Positions 1 to 9,632 of a stretch of 64,000 nt of DNA are shown piece after piece. A program made the translations under genes and the position numbers. The stretch comes from Pseudomonas sp. HN11. GTDB taxonomy: Bacteria > Pseudomonadota > Gammaproteobacteria > Pseudomonadales > Pseudomonadaceae. The number at the start of each line of letters is the position of its first letter. The stretch's first letter is position 1. Below the pieces are notes generated by a model. The model had not been told where the DNA came from, searched no databases, and worked only from the letters and a program-made list of their open reading frames with translations. Location of the stretch: NCBI RefSeq assembly GCF_021390155.1, contig NZ_CP089985.1:1065001-1129000 (forward strand), in the 5' to 3' direction.

Positions 1-288
1 GCCCGGTGCGTAGGCGGCGACGCGCCAACGCAGTTCGGTGAGCGGCACATCGTTGCCATTGTTCAGCGTCAGTTTGAGCGGTCGGTCGGTGGGGCATTCG
101 TCGGCAGCATAGGTGATGCGCAGCTCCAGGCGGGCCAGTTGCGAGGCTTCCTGGCTGTCCAGCCACACCACCCAGATCGCGACGAAACCCAAGCCCACGG
201 CGGCCGCGAGGGATACGGGCAGTGCCTTGGCGGGGTAGCGCAGCAACAGGATCAGCCAGGTGATGATCAGTAGAACGCCGAAAAACAT
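1..288 (-). CDS. Hypothetical membrane-anchored protein, 3' end outside window
   Basis: The first 96 codons of a gene that runs off the left edge. The ATG at 288 follows GAGGTGGTCTCC, a good ribosome binding site. Residues 1-17 and about 24-43 are hydrophobic and separated by a short basic turn (RYPAK), which suggests two membrane segments. The following part is polar, rich in beta-type pattern, and contains one Cys. It lies downstream of algA on the same strand but after a strong terminator, so it is probably a separate unit. I do not recognise the family and propose no function. Confidence 0.6.
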   Translation of the reverse strand, partial: MFFGVLLIITWLILLLRYPAKALPVSLAAAVGLGFVAIWVVWLDSQEASQLARLELRITYAADECPTDRPLKLTLNNGNDVPLTELRWRVAAYAPG

Positions 289-360
289 GGAGACCACCTC
301 AAGTAGGGAATGAGCATCCTAACTTAAGCGTAGGTGGGATTGATCACTACGGCCCCAAAG

Positions 361-420
361 AAAAAGCCCCCGCCCAACCGGCTGCGGATAGGGGACGCAG
401 TCGGCTGGACGGGGGCTTCT
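361..420 (-). terminator. Rho-independent terminator of the alginate operon
   Basis: Read on the minus strand, AAGCCCCCGTCC pairs with GGGCGGGGGCTTTTT across an inner CAGCCG...CGGTTG stem and ends in a run of five T. It lies 12-70 nt after the algA stop codon and is the expected end of the algD-algA transcript. Confidence 0.8.
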
Positions 421-432
421 TGTACGACTGTT

Positions 433-1884
433 TTACTGCGCGATAGTTTTCACCGACACGCCGCGTTCAACCGGCGTCGAGCGACCGTAGATATCTTCAA
501 AGCGCTCGATATCGTCTTCGCCCAAATAGCTGCCCGATTGCACTTCGATGATCTCCAACGGGATCTTGCCCGGGTTGCGCAGGCGGTGCACCGAGGCGAT
601 CGGAATATACGTGGACTGGTTCTCGGTGAGCAGGAACACGTTCTCGTCACAGGTCACTTCGGCGGTGCCGCTGACCACGATCCAGTGTTCGGCACGGTGG
701 TGGTGCATCTGCAGCGACAGGCACGCGCCCGGCTTGACCGAGATGTGCTTGACCTGGAAACGCCCGCCCATGTCCACCGAGTCGTAGGAGCCCCACGGAC
801 GATAGACTTCGCAGTGGTTCTGGGTTTCGCTGCGGCCCTGGTCGTTCAGGGTGTTGACCATCTGCTTGACGCCCTGGACCTTGTCCTTGTGGGCAATCAT
901 CATCGCGTCCTTGGTTTCCACCACCACGATGTTGTCCAGGCCGATCACCGACACCAGTTTGCCGTTGCCATGAATCATGCAGTTGCGGCTGTCCTGGATG
1001 ACCACGTCGCCTTTGCTCACGTTACCGTGGACATCTTTGTCGTTGACGGCCCACAGCGAGGCCCAGCAACCCACGTCGCTCCAACCGGCGCTCAACGGCA
1101 CCACGCAGGCACGCTGGGTTTTTTCCATCACGGCATAGTCGATGGAGTTGTCCGGGCAGCAGGCGAAGGTGGCTTCGTCGAAGGACACGGTATCGGGGGT
1201 CTGTTCGCTGCGTTCAAGGGTCAGCAGGCAGGTGTCGTAGATGTCCGGGTCGTGCTTTTTCAGCTCTTCGAGGAAGCGGCTGGCACGGAACAGGAACATG
1301 CCGCTGTTCCAGAAATAACCGCCGCTTTTGACGAACTCGACGGCGCGTTTTTCATTGGGCTTTTCCACGAACTGCTCGACGCGGCTCACACCTTCCGGCA
1401 GCAGCGAATCGGCGGTGGACTTGATATAGCCATAACCGGTTTCCGGACGAGTCGCCGGTACGCCGAACAGCACCATCTCACCCCGTTCGGCCGCCACGGT
1501 GGCCAGGGCCAGGGCACGTTGCAGGGCTTTCTGGTCGTCGATCACGTGGTCGGCCGGCAGCACCAGCATCAGCTCGTCGCGGCCTTCGTTGACCAGCATC
1601 ATCGCGGTGAGGGCCACGGCCGGCGCGGTGTTGCGACCGAACGGCTCCATCAGGATGCGCTGGCTTTCCAGCTTACGCGCGGCCAGTTGCTCGTTGACGA
1701 TAAAGCGGTGGTCTTTGTTGCAGACCACGATCGGGGAGTCCATGCCTTCGAACACCAGGCGTTCCAGGGTTTGCTGGAACAACGTGTGCTCGCCGGTCAG
1801 GGCCAGGAATTGCTTAGGGAACTGTTTACGGGAAAGCGGCCAAAGACGTGAGCCACTACCACCGGAAAGGACTACTGGAATCAT
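433..1884 (-). CDS. algA: Bifunctional mannose-6-phosphate isomerase / mannose-1-phosphate guanylyltransferase AlgA
   Basis: 483 residues. AlgA catalyses the first and third steps of alginate precursor synthesis: fructose-6-P to mannose-6-P, and mannose-1-P plus GTP to GDP-mannose. The N-terminal nucleotidyltransferase domain carries the GGSGSRLWPLSR signature at residues 8-19, followed by KQFPKQFL. The C-terminal cupin isomerase domain shows the metal-binding HHHRAEHW cluster. The length matches the usual 480-ish residues of the family. It is the last gene of the alginate operon, 106 nt after algF, and is followed by a strong terminator. The ATG at 1884 is preceded by AGGAGAAACCCCC, a clear ribosome binding site. 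Confidence 0.97.
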   Translation of the reverse strand: MIPVVLSGGSGSRLWPLSRKQFPKQFLALTGEHTLFQQTLERLVFEGMDSPIVVCNKDHRFIVNEQLAARKLESQRILMEPFGRNTAPAVALTAMMLVNEGRDELMLVLPADHVIDDQKALQRALALATVAAERGEMVLFGVPATRPETGYGYIKSTADSLLPEGVSRVEQFVEKPNEKRAVEFVKSGGYFWNSGMFLFRASRFLEELKKHDPDIYDTCLLTLERSEQTPDTVSFDEATFACCPDNSIDYAVMEKTQRACVVPLSAGWSDVGCWASLWAVNDKDVHGNVSKGDVVIQDSRNCMIHGNGKLVSVIGLDNIVVVETKDAMMIAHKDKVQGVKQMVNTLNDQGRSETQNHCEVYRPWGSYDSVDMGGRFQVKHISVKPGACLSLQMHHHRAEHWIVVSGTAEVTCDENVFLLTENQSTYIPIASVHRLRNPGKIPLEIIEVQSGSYLGEDDIERFEDIYGRSTPVERGVSVKTIAQ

Positions 1885-1957
1885 GGGGGTTTCTCCTTGA
1901 ATCGATTTGGGTCAGAGCTACGAAGGTTTGTCGTTTCACTCTTGTTTTTGTCTCGGT

Positions 1958-1981
1958 CCGGGTTGGCCTCAACCAACCCGG
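1958..1981. other. Hairpin between algF and algA
   Basis: A perfect 9-bp inverted repeat, CCGGGTTGG and CCAACCCGG, with a 6-nt loop. It sits in the 106-nt gap between algF and algA. No T-tract follows on the minus strand, so it is more likely an mRNA-stabilising or partly attenuating stem-loop than a full terminator. Confidence 0.5.
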
Positions 1982-1990
1982 AAAAATGGT

Positions 1991-2647
1991 TTAACGGGTC
2001 GATACGGGGCGTTTCACCCACACTGGCGACAGGCTCGAACCGGAACCGGTGACGTACAGTACCGCCGCTTCACCGCGCTCCAGGGCCACTGGCTTCACGT
2101 CGCCGACTTTTTTGTCACCGTCATACAGCGCCAGGCTGACCTTTACCGGGTTGATTTCGCGCTCGCCACGGCCTTTGGCAGCCACGGACTTGACCACGTC
2201 GGTCTTGCCGTCAGCTGTCTTCAGGGTCAGGGCCTTGTCGCTGAGGTTCTGCACGCGCACCAGGGATTTCTGCTTGTTCTTGAACGGTGGCTCTTCGATC
2301 AGTTGTGGCTGGCCGCTGCCGCTGTTGACCAGGGTGTAGTAGTGGTCCGGTGCGAGTTTGACCGGCACGGTCTGGCTGCCGACCTTGGCGCTGTAGTCAC
2401 CACCGGGCATGAAGCTGAAATCGCTGCTGGCCAGTGGTGCGACCTCGCTCAGGTTGGTCGCGCCGACGGTGGCGCTGACTTCCTGGTTGCTGGCGTTGTA
2501 GATCCGCACGAAGCTTGAGCCTTTTGGCGCGGTTGGGCCGTAGAGGGCGGCGTCGCCACCGGCGAAGGCGGACATCGATACGAAGCTCAGGCCGGCCGCG
2601 ATAGCCAGGGTTTTAGCGAGACGACGAGGAGTTGTAGTGAAAGTCAT
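1991..2647 (-). CDS. algF: Alginate O-acetylation protein AlgF
   Basis: 218 residues with an N-terminal signal peptide (MTFTTTPRRLAKTLAIAAGL, ending SAFAGG). AlgF is a periplasmic protein of the alginate acetylation complex with AlgI, AlgJ and AlgX; it does not itself carry the SGNH motif. The rest is beta-rich and ends SPVWVKRPVSTR. A reading frame continues upstream to 2770, but that part lies inside algJ; the ATG at 2647 has the ribosome binding site AGAGAGG and gives the normal signal peptide. It starts 16 nt after algJ, as part of the algI-algJ-algF acetylation block. Confidence 0.95.
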   Translation of the reverse strand: MTFTTTPRRLAKTLAIAAGLSFVSMSAFAGGDAALYGPTAPKGSSFVRIYNASNQEVSATVGATNLSEVAPLASSDFSFMPGGDYSAKVGSQTVPVKLAPDHYYTLVNSGSGQPQLIEEPPFKNKQKSLVRVQNLSDKALTLKTADGKTDVVKSVAAKGRGEREINPVKVSLALYDGDKKVGDVKPVALERGEAAVLYVTGSGSSLSPVWVKRPVSTR

Positions 2648-2663
2648 GTGAGTTACCTCTCTT

Positions 2664-3833
2664 TCAGTTTTGCGCCCGGTCGGGCGTCTCGGATTTAGTG
2701 TTGATAGCCATGTTCTGTTGGCGCGAACCGGCTTGTTTAAGCTGCGCAACCCAGGATGGGTCGGCATCACCGATTTCGTTGTTCACGGGCAGATAACGTT
2801 CAGGAAACTCCCAGATCAGCACCTGGGGCGGGCTGTTCTTGAAGTCATCGCTTTTCAGGTAGCTGAGCATCGGCAGGATCGGGCCGTGGCCGTCTTCGGC
2901 GTAGCTGACCACGTCGCTGCCCAGGGCTTGCTTGAGGGCACCGACGAAGTTCCAGTTGGGGTTGGCGCTGTAGCTGGTGCCCACCAGGGCCACTGGGGTT
3001 TCGCTGTCGCTGAACAGCGCGTCGTCGCCTTGGGTTTCGGCCAGGTGCGTCACGCGTTTTTCCAGCGGTTCTTTAGGCGGCATCAGGTTTTCGAACAGTG
3101 GGTCCAGCGGCAGGAACAGACGCAGGTCGCCTTTGTGCGGCTCGGTTTTTTCCGCCTCGGTGACGAAGCGTTGTGGCTCGCCACTCAGCGGGGTCTTGTC
3201 GGCGATGGTCTTGGCCAACTGTTTGGCGGCGATTTCAGCACCGTCCGGGGTCCAGTGAGTGTCGGTGCGCAGGAACACCTGTTTGCCGGCGAGTTTGGCC
3301 TGTTGCAGTGGGCCGAGCAGGTCGGGGGCAGGGATGTTGTCCGCTGCTACACGTGCGTGAAAGTCCTGATACAGGTTGGCGTGGATGCTGGCCGGTTTCA
3401 CGTCACCCAGGTGTTCCGGGTAGAGGCGCACCTTGGCTGGCACGATTGCCATGACCAGTTGAATGCCTTGGGCCTTGAGCTTCTGGCGTACGCCTTCGAC
3501 CAGCGCGTAATTGCCTTGCAGGTTCTGGTCTTCGTTGACGGCGGGGTTGAACTCCTCGTCGCTGTACAGCCAGTGATCACGGCCCAGCACCACGCCAGGA
3601 CGGCCTTCATTGAACAGCTTGTAATCCAGCGCCGCCCACAGGTTGGTGCCGATGCGCTTGATCGGGAACTCGTCGTCGTAGTGGGTCTCGACGGCTTTGG
3701 TCCAGCGACCGTTGAGCACGGTCGCGTCGGCATTGGTGCTGAAACCGAAGAAACTGCGCAGCGACCAGGCGCCCAGGGCCAGCAGCAACACCAGGAACAG
3801 GCCGATATAGAGGACGCGTAATGAACGGGTCAT
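2664..3833 (-). CDS. algJ: Alginate O-acetyltransferase AlgJ
   Basis: 389 residues. One N-terminal hydrophobic anchor (residues 8-25) places the SGNH-like hydrolase/acetyltransferase domain in the periplasm. The catalytic Asp-x-His is visible in DTHWTPDGAE and the nucleophile Ser in VGTSYSANPNWNF. AlgJ is known to help pass acetyl groups from membrane AlgI towards AlgX and polymannuronate. It starts 11 nt after the algI stop codon. AlgX in the same operon has a related catalytic domain, so the two are paralogous over this region. Confidence 0.95.
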   Translation of the reverse strand: MTRSLRVLYIGLFLVLLLALGAWSLRSFFGFSTNADATVLNGRWTKAVETHYDDEFPIKRIGTNLWAALDYKLFNEGRPGVVLGRDHWLYSDEEFNPAVNEDQNLQGNYALVEGVRQKLKAQGIQLVMAIVPAKVRLYPEHLGDVKPASIHANLYQDFHARVAADNIPAPDLLGPLQQAKLAGKQVFLRTDTHWTPDGAEIAAKQLAKTIADKTPLSGEPQRFVTEAEKTEPHKGDLRLFLPLDPLFENLMPPKEPLEKRVTHLAETQGDDALFSDSETPVALVGTSYSANPNWNFVGALKQALGSDVVSYAEDGHGPILPMLSYLKSDDFKNSPPQVLIWEFPERYLPVNNEIGDADPSWVAQLKQAGSRQQNMAINTKSETPDRAQN

Positions 3834-3844
3834 GGTCGGCTCCC

Positions 3845-5377
3845 TCAGAATTGGAAGTAAAGGAACGGCGAGAAACTCTGCGCCGACAGTTTGAGAATCG
3901 ACGCCACGAACAGCAGCAGCACCGCAGCGCGCATGGCGTAGCGTGGCCAGTCAGCGGTCCAGTAGGCCGGTTGTACGGCGGCATCTTTGCCCACGGTGAA
4001 ACCGGGTTCGTGGATGCTGCCTGGGTTGTCGCCCGGCACAGCCTTGATCAGACTCGGGTCGGCCGGCTTGGTCTTCTCGGCAGGGCGATTGGTGTAGAAA
4101 TCGCGCAGGCCAAAGAACGCCAGGGTTGCGTACGCCACCACCAGGGTTGCCACTTGCAGGCCGGTGAGGTTGGCGCGGTTGAGTTCCGATAGCGACCACT
4201 CGCCAAAGCTGAACATCGCACCGTACATACGGCCGGCAACGTGCAGGTTCTCGGCGCGGAAGATCACCCAACCCATCACCACCAGCAGGAAGGTGAAAGC
4301 CCAACGCACCGGGTTGAAGCTGCGCGGCGAAGTGTTGAGGCCGATGGCTTTTTCAATCGCCAGCCACATGCCGTGCCACGCACCCCACACGATGTAGGTG
4401 ATGTTCGCACCGTGCCACAGGCCACCGAGCAGCATGGTCAGGAACAGGTTGCGATAGGTGGTCAGCGTGCCTTTACGGTTGCCGCCCAGGGTGATGTACA
4501 GGTAGTCACGCAGCCAGGTGGACAGGCTGATGTGCCAGCGCCGCCAGAACTCGGTGATCGACTGGCTGATGTACGGCTGCTTGAAGTTCTCCATGAAGCG
4601 GAAGCCCATCATCAAGCCCAGGCCGATGGCCATGTCGCTGTAGCCGGAGAAGTCGAAGTACAGCTGTGCGGTATAGGCCAGCGCGCCGAGCCAGGCATCG
4701 CCCGTCGTCGGATTTTGCAGGGCGAAGCAATGGTCGGCCACCACCGCCAGGGTGTCGGCGATGAAGACCTTCTTGATGAAACCCTGCATGAACCGCGTGC
4801 AGCCCTCGGAGAACTTGTCGAGGGTGTGGGTGCGGTTGTTGAACTGGTCGGCCAGGTCGCGAAAGCGCAACACCGGGCCGGCAATCAGGTGCGGGAAGAT
4901 CGCCACGAACGCTGCGAAGTCGATCAGGTTGCGCGTTGCAGGGGTATCACCACGGTAGACGTCGATGATGTAGCTGATGGACTCGAAAATATAGAACGAG
5001 ATACCGATCGGCAGCAGCACGTGGGTGAGGATGAACGGCTCCAGGCCGGCCGACTTCATCATCACGTTAATGCTGTCGACGCCGAAGTTGGCGTACTTGA
5101 AGTAGCCGAGGATGCACAGGTCAACCGCCACGCCCAGCAACAGCCAACGCTGGGCCGGCTTGGTGCGCACACCGGCCGCACCGACCTTGAGGCCGATCCA
5201 GTAATTCCACAGTGTCACGGCGGCGAACAGCGCCAGGAAGTCCACTCGCCACCAGGCGTAGAACACGTAGCTGGCAATCAGCAGCAGCAGATTGCGATAG
5301 CGTTGCCCGCTCAAGTAGTACAAGCCGAGAAAGATCGGCAAGAACAGAAACAGGAACACATTGGACGAGAAAACCAT
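3845..5377 (-). CDS. algI: Alginate O-acetyltransferase AlgI (MBOAT membrane protein)
   Basis: 510 residues with about ten membrane segments. It is an MBOAT-family acyltransferase that brings acetyl groups across the inner membrane for alginate acetylation. The MBOAT signature with the conserved His lies in LWHGANITYIVWGAWHGMWL. The frame is open eight codons further upstream, but the ATG at 5377 (MVFSSNVFLFLF) matches the family start and follows GGAGAGATCGGG. An 88-nt gap with a C- and G-rich stem-loop separates it from algL, the widest gap in the middle of the operon. Confidence 0.96.
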   Translation of the reverse strand: MVFSSNVFLFLFLPIFLGLYYLSGQRYRNLLLLIASYVFYAWWRVDFLALFAAVTLWNYWIGLKVGAAGVRTKPAQRWLLLGVAVDLCILGYFKYANFGVDSINVMMKSAGLEPFILTHVLLPIGISFYIFESISYIIDVYRGDTPATRNLIDFAAFVAIFPHLIAGPVLRFRDLADQFNNRTHTLDKFSEGCTRFMQGFIKKVFIADTLAVVADHCFALQNPTTGDAWLGALAYTAQLYFDFSGYSDMAIGLGLMMGFRFMENFKQPYISQSITEFWRRWHISLSTWLRDYLYITLGGNRKGTLTTYRNLFLTMLLGGLWHGANITYIVWGAWHGMWLAIEKAIGLNTSPRSFNPVRWAFTFLLVVMGWVIFRAENLHVAGRMYGAMFSFGEWSLSELNRANLTGLQVATLVVAYATLAFFGLRDFYTNRPAEKTKPADPSLIKAVPGDNPGSIHEPGFTVGKDAAVQPAYWTADWPRYAMRAAVLLLFVASILKLSAQSFSPFLYFQF

Positions 5378-5429
5378 CCCGATCTCTCCATGTTTAACCA
5401 ACAGTCAAGGGCCAGAGCCCCCCCAAACC

Positions 5430-5447
5430 CCCCCACGATTACGGGGG
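5430..5447. other. C/G-rich stem-loop between algL and algI
   Basis: CCCCC and GGGGG arms enclose an 8-nt loop, within a longer run of cytosines (5418-5434) on the plus strand. On the transcript this is a short GC-only stem followed by G-runs. It lacks a T-tract, so full termination is unlikely; it might influence processing or expression of the downstream acetylation genes. Confidence 0.3.
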
Positions 5448-5465
5448 AGGTTGTATTGCGTTCAA

Positions 5466-6575
5466 TCAGCTGCCTTTGTTGCCTTTTTCATGCGTCGGGT
5501 CGTAGACCTTGGTCAGGTCACCCCCCAGGCGGAACGTCTTGAACGGCTGCATCCCGTGCTTGCGCTCGAGCACATCCGGCGCGCAGGTGTAGAGGGTGCA
5601 GAAGGGTTCGAGCCAGGCGAATTTCATGTCCTGCTTCAAGTCCTTCATGTCCTGCTCTTTGCCGTTCTTCTGTTCGAAGATCTCCGGGTCTTTCACCCCG
5701 GCCAGCACTTTGTCGCCCAGGCGTTTGAGTGCGCTGTTGTTTTCCTGGCGCAGGTCCACACCGTTAACCAACGCAAAACTGGCGATCATCGACAGCGGCG
5801 GCAGGGCGTAGTTGTGGTACGACAAGGCCCGCTGCTGGCGCTTCAATTCGTTGGGCAGGAAGCCCTGGTCGTCGACTTGGTTCACGCCGACCTTGTATTC
5901 CTTGACGGCCCAATCAAACAGGTCGCGTCGATTGGTGGCGACAGACGTCGCCATCACCGACCAGGCGGCCCAGTAGGAGTGGTTGTTGGTTTTTTCCAGC
6001 GGCAGGTTGTCCCAGTCGCTTACCACCTGATCGGCCAGTTTGTTGAACCAGGCTTCGATCAGCTGCGACTCCTGCTGGTGGTTGGCCAGTGGGTGCGAGT
6101 CAGAGAACTTCAGGCGTACATAGGCCGAGGCCATGCTGCCCAACGCCCATTTGCGCATGGACTTGCCGGTGTGGTTGAAGTCCTTGGACATCAACGCATC
6201 CGCCTTGGCCCAGCTGGTCAGCCAGTTCAAGGTGCATTCGAGCTGTTCTGGACGACCGTCGCGCATAAACTGCATCACGCGTTTGCTGGTATCTTTTTCC
6301 AGCTTGGTGATGTCGGCGGTACTGTCACGAAAGGCTTTTTCGGATTGCACATTCAGCGTGGAACGCGCCTTGTCCGAGCCTTCGTACTTGCTGCGAAACT
6401 GCAGAGGGCCGGTGTACGGCGTCGGCATGGTGTCGCAGTTTTCCTTGAAGTCGCCGGTCTTGAACGCTTCGATCGGCGCGGTGTAGCCCTGTGGCGGACG
6501 CAGTGGCGCTGCGGCGTTGACTGAACCGGCGAAGATCGCCAGGCCCAGCAACGATGGAATCAATAACTTCTGCAT
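5466..6575 (-). CDS. algL: Poly(beta-D-mannuronate) lyase AlgL
   Basis: 369 residues, close to the 367 of the P. aeruginosa enzyme. AlgL cleaves polymannuronate by beta-elimination in the periplasm, clearing polymer that is not exported. The signal peptide is [21 protein letters not shown]. The catalytic motif NNHSYW is present in the middle of the protein. The frame extends to 6641, but the ATG at 6575 is preceded by GAGGTTACCT and yields the expected signal peptide; it starts 8 nt after the algX stop codon. Confidence 0.95.
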   Translation of the reverse strand: MQKLLIPSLLGLAIFAGSVNAAAPLRPPQGYTAPIEAFKTGDFKENCDTMPTPYTGPLQFRSKYEGSDKARSTLNVQSEKAFRDSTADITKLEKDTSKRVMQFMRDGRPEQLECTLNWLTSWAKADALMSKDFNHTGKSMRKWALGSMASAYVRLKFSDSHPLANHQQESQLIEAWFNKLADQVVSDWDNLPLEKTNNHSYWAAWSVMATSVATNRRDLFDWAVKEYKVGVNQVDDQGFLPNELKRQQRALSYHNYALPPLSMIASFALVNGVDLRQENNSALKRLGDKVLAGVKDPEIFEQKNGKEQDMKDLKQDMKFAWLEPFCTLYTCAPDVLERKHGMQPFKTFRLGGDLTKVYDPTHEKGNKGS

Positions 6576-6583
6576 AGGTAACC

Positions 6584-8041
6584 TCATTGCCCAGTTGAAG
6601 CGGTCTGCTGACCGCCGGCTGGGAATACGTTGCGTGTGCAAATTTTCGCTTCGACTTTCTGCGTGGCAGCGCCTGCTTCGGGCCCCTGTACTTCCACGGC
6701 CAGCAAGTTCTGCGAGGCCCAGTCTTCATCGGTGCGCAGTTCAAAGGCGAAACGCCCGTCTGTATCGGATGTTTCGGGTTTTTCGATCTTGATGTCCTCG
6801 TGGCGACCGTTCATGTACCAGAGGGTGGCTTGCAGGGTTTTCACCGACGGGTCGGCGAAGCGGATATCAACCTGGTGATTGGCATTACGCAGGTCTTTGT
6901 TCGAACTGTTCACCAGCAATTCGTTCTTGCCGGGTTTCAAAGAAGTGCTGGCCGTCATCTGCGCGGTCTTGCCTTCGCAGCCGTTGTCCAGCAGCGCCAT
7001 CATTTGGCGGTAGATGGTTTCCTGGTCGAGGCGGTACAGCGGCGAGAACTCCCAGATCAGGATCTTCGGCGGGTTTTTCTGGAATTCTTCGCTGCCCAGA
7101 TACTGGATCATCGACCCTTCCAAGCCACCACCGGGGAAGGCGACGTTGAGGATGTCGGCACCGATCTCTTCTTGCAGGAAGCCGGCGAAGTTGTAGTTCT
7201 TGCCGCTGTGGCTGGTGCCCACCAACGTGATCTGTGGGTCGCCGGAGTCGCCGAACAGGTCGCCGTCGCCCGCTTCGCCCTTGGGCTCGGTGGTGAACTG
7301 ATCCATGTACTGGATCGCATAGCTGGTGCCGCACAGTTGCCCGGCCATATTGTGCAGGGTGCCGGTCTTGCCCATGCGCCCGGAGCGCTTGGTTTCGAAT
7401 TCGCGCTTTGGAATATCCGCGAATTCAGGCATTGCACGCACTTTGGCGCCGACGATTTTCGCGGTGCGCTGGGCGCCATATGGGGTCCAGTGTTGGTCAC
7501 CACGGAAGTAGAAATCGTGAGCCGGCAGCTCATCCGGCAGTTGTTCGTTGGTCAGCGGCGACAGGTCCGGCACCACATAGCCCATCTTGGCGAAACGGCC
7601 GAGCATGGTCTTGTAGTTGCCCAGCGCCTTGTCGAAATCGAACTTGGCTTTTTCCTCGGGATTGAGCTTGTTGCGGTTCACCAGGCCGCGAGTCGGCTGG
7701 TAGACGATCACCAGTTCCACGCCTTTGGCCTTGAACGCATCGTGCAACTGTTGCATGCGCTTGTAGCCGGATGGCGTGGTGTCGAACTCGGTACGCAGGT
7801 CTTCCTGGGTACGGAACAGCCAGTCTCCTTGGGCTTGCACCAGGGTGGTGAAGTTCTGCTGGTAGCGTGTGGTGTAGTTCTTTGCATCGTGGGCGGCCGG
7901 GCACAGGCTGCAGCACGGTTCGGCGGTGAAGGTCGGCGCCTTGATTTCGTCGGCGCGTACGCCCTGGCTGGCCGCGAGCAGGCCGAGGGTCAGACCCGAG
8001 AGGCTCAACAGTTTGATCATGTGTGGGTGCATAAGGGTCAT
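6584..8041 (-). CDS. algX: Alginate O-acetyltransferase / biosynthesis protein AlgX
   Basis: 485 residues from the first ATG; an in-frame ATG at 8032 with GAGG nine bases upstream is an equally good start. A signal peptide ends at GVRADE. The SGNH-like domain has the catalytic Asp-x-His in [11 protein letters not shown] and Ser in [12 protein letters not shown]; a C-terminal beta domain (about residues 360-470) corresponds to the alginate-binding module. AlgX is the terminal acetyltransferase acting on the polymer in the periplasm and part of the export scaffold with AlgK and MucD. Its start is 2 nt from the algG stop codon, so translation is likely coupled. Confidence 0.95.
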   Translation of the reverse strand: MTLMHPHMIKLLSLSGLTLGLLAASQGVRADEIKAPTFTAEPCCSLCPAAHDAKNYTTRYQQNFTTLVQAQGDWLFRTQEDLRTEFDTTPSGYKRMQQLHDAFKAKGVELVIVYQPTRGLVNRNKLNPEEKAKFDFDKALGNYKTMLGRFAKMGYVVPDLSPLTNEQLPDELPAHDFYFRGDQHWTPYGAQRTAKIVGAKVRAMPEFADIPKREFETKRSGRMGKTGTLHNMAGQLCGTSYAIQYMDQFTTEPKGEAGDGDLFGDSGDPQITLVGTSHSGKNYNFAGFLQEEIGADILNVAFPGGGLEGSMIQYLGSEEFQKNPPKILIWEFSPLYRLDQETIYRQMMALLDNGCEGKTAQMTASTSLKPGKNELLVNSSNKDLRNANHQVDIRFADPSVKTLQATLWYMNGRHEDIKIEKPETSDTDGRFAFELRTDEDWASQNLLAVEVQGPEAGAATQKVEAKICTRNVFPAGGQQTASTGQ

Positions 8042-8043
8042 CC

Positions 8044-9618
8044 TCAGTCCTGCAATTCGGTCTGGCGTTCGACAGGGTCGATCAGCACGGCTTTCTGCTG
8101 GCGCACCAGCAGGTCGAGAATCTCTTCCTGGCGATCGCCCAGCACGCCGTTGAAGCTGATGCCGCTGGATTTGGTCGGCGCCAGCATCGACACGCGGTAC
8201 AGCTCCACGCTCAACGGCGAGTCGATAGACAGCGGCCCGCTGCCGTTACCCGCCAGTTCACCGCCGACCACGATCAGCGAGACCTTGGCGTCGAACGGGT
8301 CGAGGGCAATGTCACGGTCGGTGTCGGTCAAATCCTTGATGTGGCCGTATAGACCGGTCAGGCCGTTGGCCATCGAGGTGTTCTCGTACAACTTGATGTT
8401 CACGCTGTTACGCACGCGGATACCGTGGCGACGGTTGGCGATCACCTTGTTGCCCCACAACAGGTTGTCGCCGCTCTCATAGAGCGTGATGCCGTCGGTG
8501 TGGTTACGGTAGAACTCGTTGTCGGCCACGATGTTGTTGACGCTGTTACGGTCGAGCACCAGGCCCGAGAGCTTGTTGTCGTAGCTGCGGTTGTTGAAGA
8601 TGAAGCTGTCGTTCACCTCCCGGGAAATGATGATGCCGTGCTTCTTCTTGGTGCCGTAGACGGTGTTGTCCGCGATGATCAGGCCATGGGAACGGTCATG
8701 GGGGTCAATGCCGTAGACGATGTTGTCTTTGTAGGTATTGCCCTTGATCACGAAATTCGTGGTCTCGTAACAGTAGAAGCCGTACCACATGTCCGAGAAC
8801 TCGGAATCGATGATCCAGCCGGTCGGCTCGGGACGCTTGAGCACCTTGGCCATGTTCGGCGTGTACTGGGAAATACTCACCCCGTACGACTTACTGTTGG
8901 CGTAGCCGAAGCTGGCCATCTTGGTCTTGGAGATGTAGGTCTCGGTGCCACCCCAGGCCAGCAGAAACGGCCGGAATTCCTTGGGCGACTTGAACAGCGC
9001 CGGGCCGTTGGCCTTTTCGCTCCAGCCGGTGACCTTGGTGTCACGCACGAACAGCTGGCCGTCGTTGATCAGGAACGAACCGGCTTCCTGGGACAGGCGC
9101 AGCTCTTGGGTTTTCTTGTCGATTTCCAGGATGCCCTTGCGGCCGACCACGATCGGCAGCTTGGCGAGGAACACGCCCGGCGAGGTTTCGCTCAGGTACT
9201 GCTTGGGCACCTTGCCCAGCAGGTCCTTGAGGTTCATGTAGCCGTCGTCGACAAAGATCGCCTGGGGAATGCCGTGCTGGCGTACCACCCATTCAGCCAT
9301 CTTGTTGTCACCGCCGATGAAGTCCTTGAGGGCGTCTTCCTGCATCATGCGGCGGATGCTGATCTTGCCCGGCTTGCTTCTGACAATCTTCTTTTCCATC
9401 GCCGCATCGGTGTAGCCCGACAGATCCGGCAGGGGCGGCTTGGCCATTTCCAGCGGCGCGGTCGGCGGGCTGGAGATGGTGTAGGTCTTGGCCTGTTGCA
9501 GCTCTTTGGCGATGGTCGGCGCTTTAGCCTGCGGCGCGACATCGGCCATGGCAGCGCCGCTGGCCAGCAGCATCGCTGCCGCCAACATGGCCGAGCCTTT
9601 GAGGGCGTGAGGGTTCAT
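8044..9618 (-). CDS. algG: Mannuronan C5-epimerase AlgG
   Basis: 524 residues. AlgG converts D-mannuronate to L-guluronate in the polymer as it crosses the periplasm. The signal peptide ends at GAAMAD. The C-terminal half is a right-handed beta-helix rich in Asn repeats (for example ADNEFYRNHTDGITLYESG), and the catalytic DPHD motif is at about residues 305-308. The ATG at 9618 follows GGGAGCCTGCGCA; the frame is also open from 9633, which would overlap the algE stop codon. Confidence 0.95.
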   Translation of the reverse strand: MNPHALKGSAMLAAAMLLASGAAMADVAPQAKAPTIAKELQQAKTYTISSPPTAPLEMAKPPLPDLSGYTDAAMEKKIVRSKPGKISIRRMMQEDALKDFIGGDNKMAEWVVRQHGIPQAIFVDDGYMNLKDLLGKVPKQYLSETSPGVFLAKLPIVVGRKGILEIDKKTQELRLSQEAGSFLINDGQLFVRDTKVTGWSEKANGPALFKSPKEFRPFLLAWGGTETYISKTKMASFGYANSKSYGVSISQYTPNMAKVLKRPEPTGWIIDSEFSDMWYGFYCYETTNFVIKGNTYKDNIVYGIDPHDRSHGLIIADNTVYGTKKKHGIIISREVNDSFIFNNRSYDNKLSGLVLDRNSVNNIVADNEFYRNHTDGITLYESGDNLLWGNKVIANRRHGIRVRNSVNIKLYENTSMANGLTGLYGHIKDLTDTDRDIALDPFDAKVSLIVVGGELAGNGSGPLSIDSPLSVELYRVSMLAPTKSSGISFNGVLGDRQEEILDLLVRQQKAVLIDPVERQTELQD

Positions 9619-9632
9619 TGCGCAGGCTCCCA

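Noticed and set aside
334..1851. A 505-codon open frame antisense to algA
   Set aside because: Complete overlap with a well-supported gene, no ribosome binding site or known motif, and His/Val/Gln-rich antisense composition.
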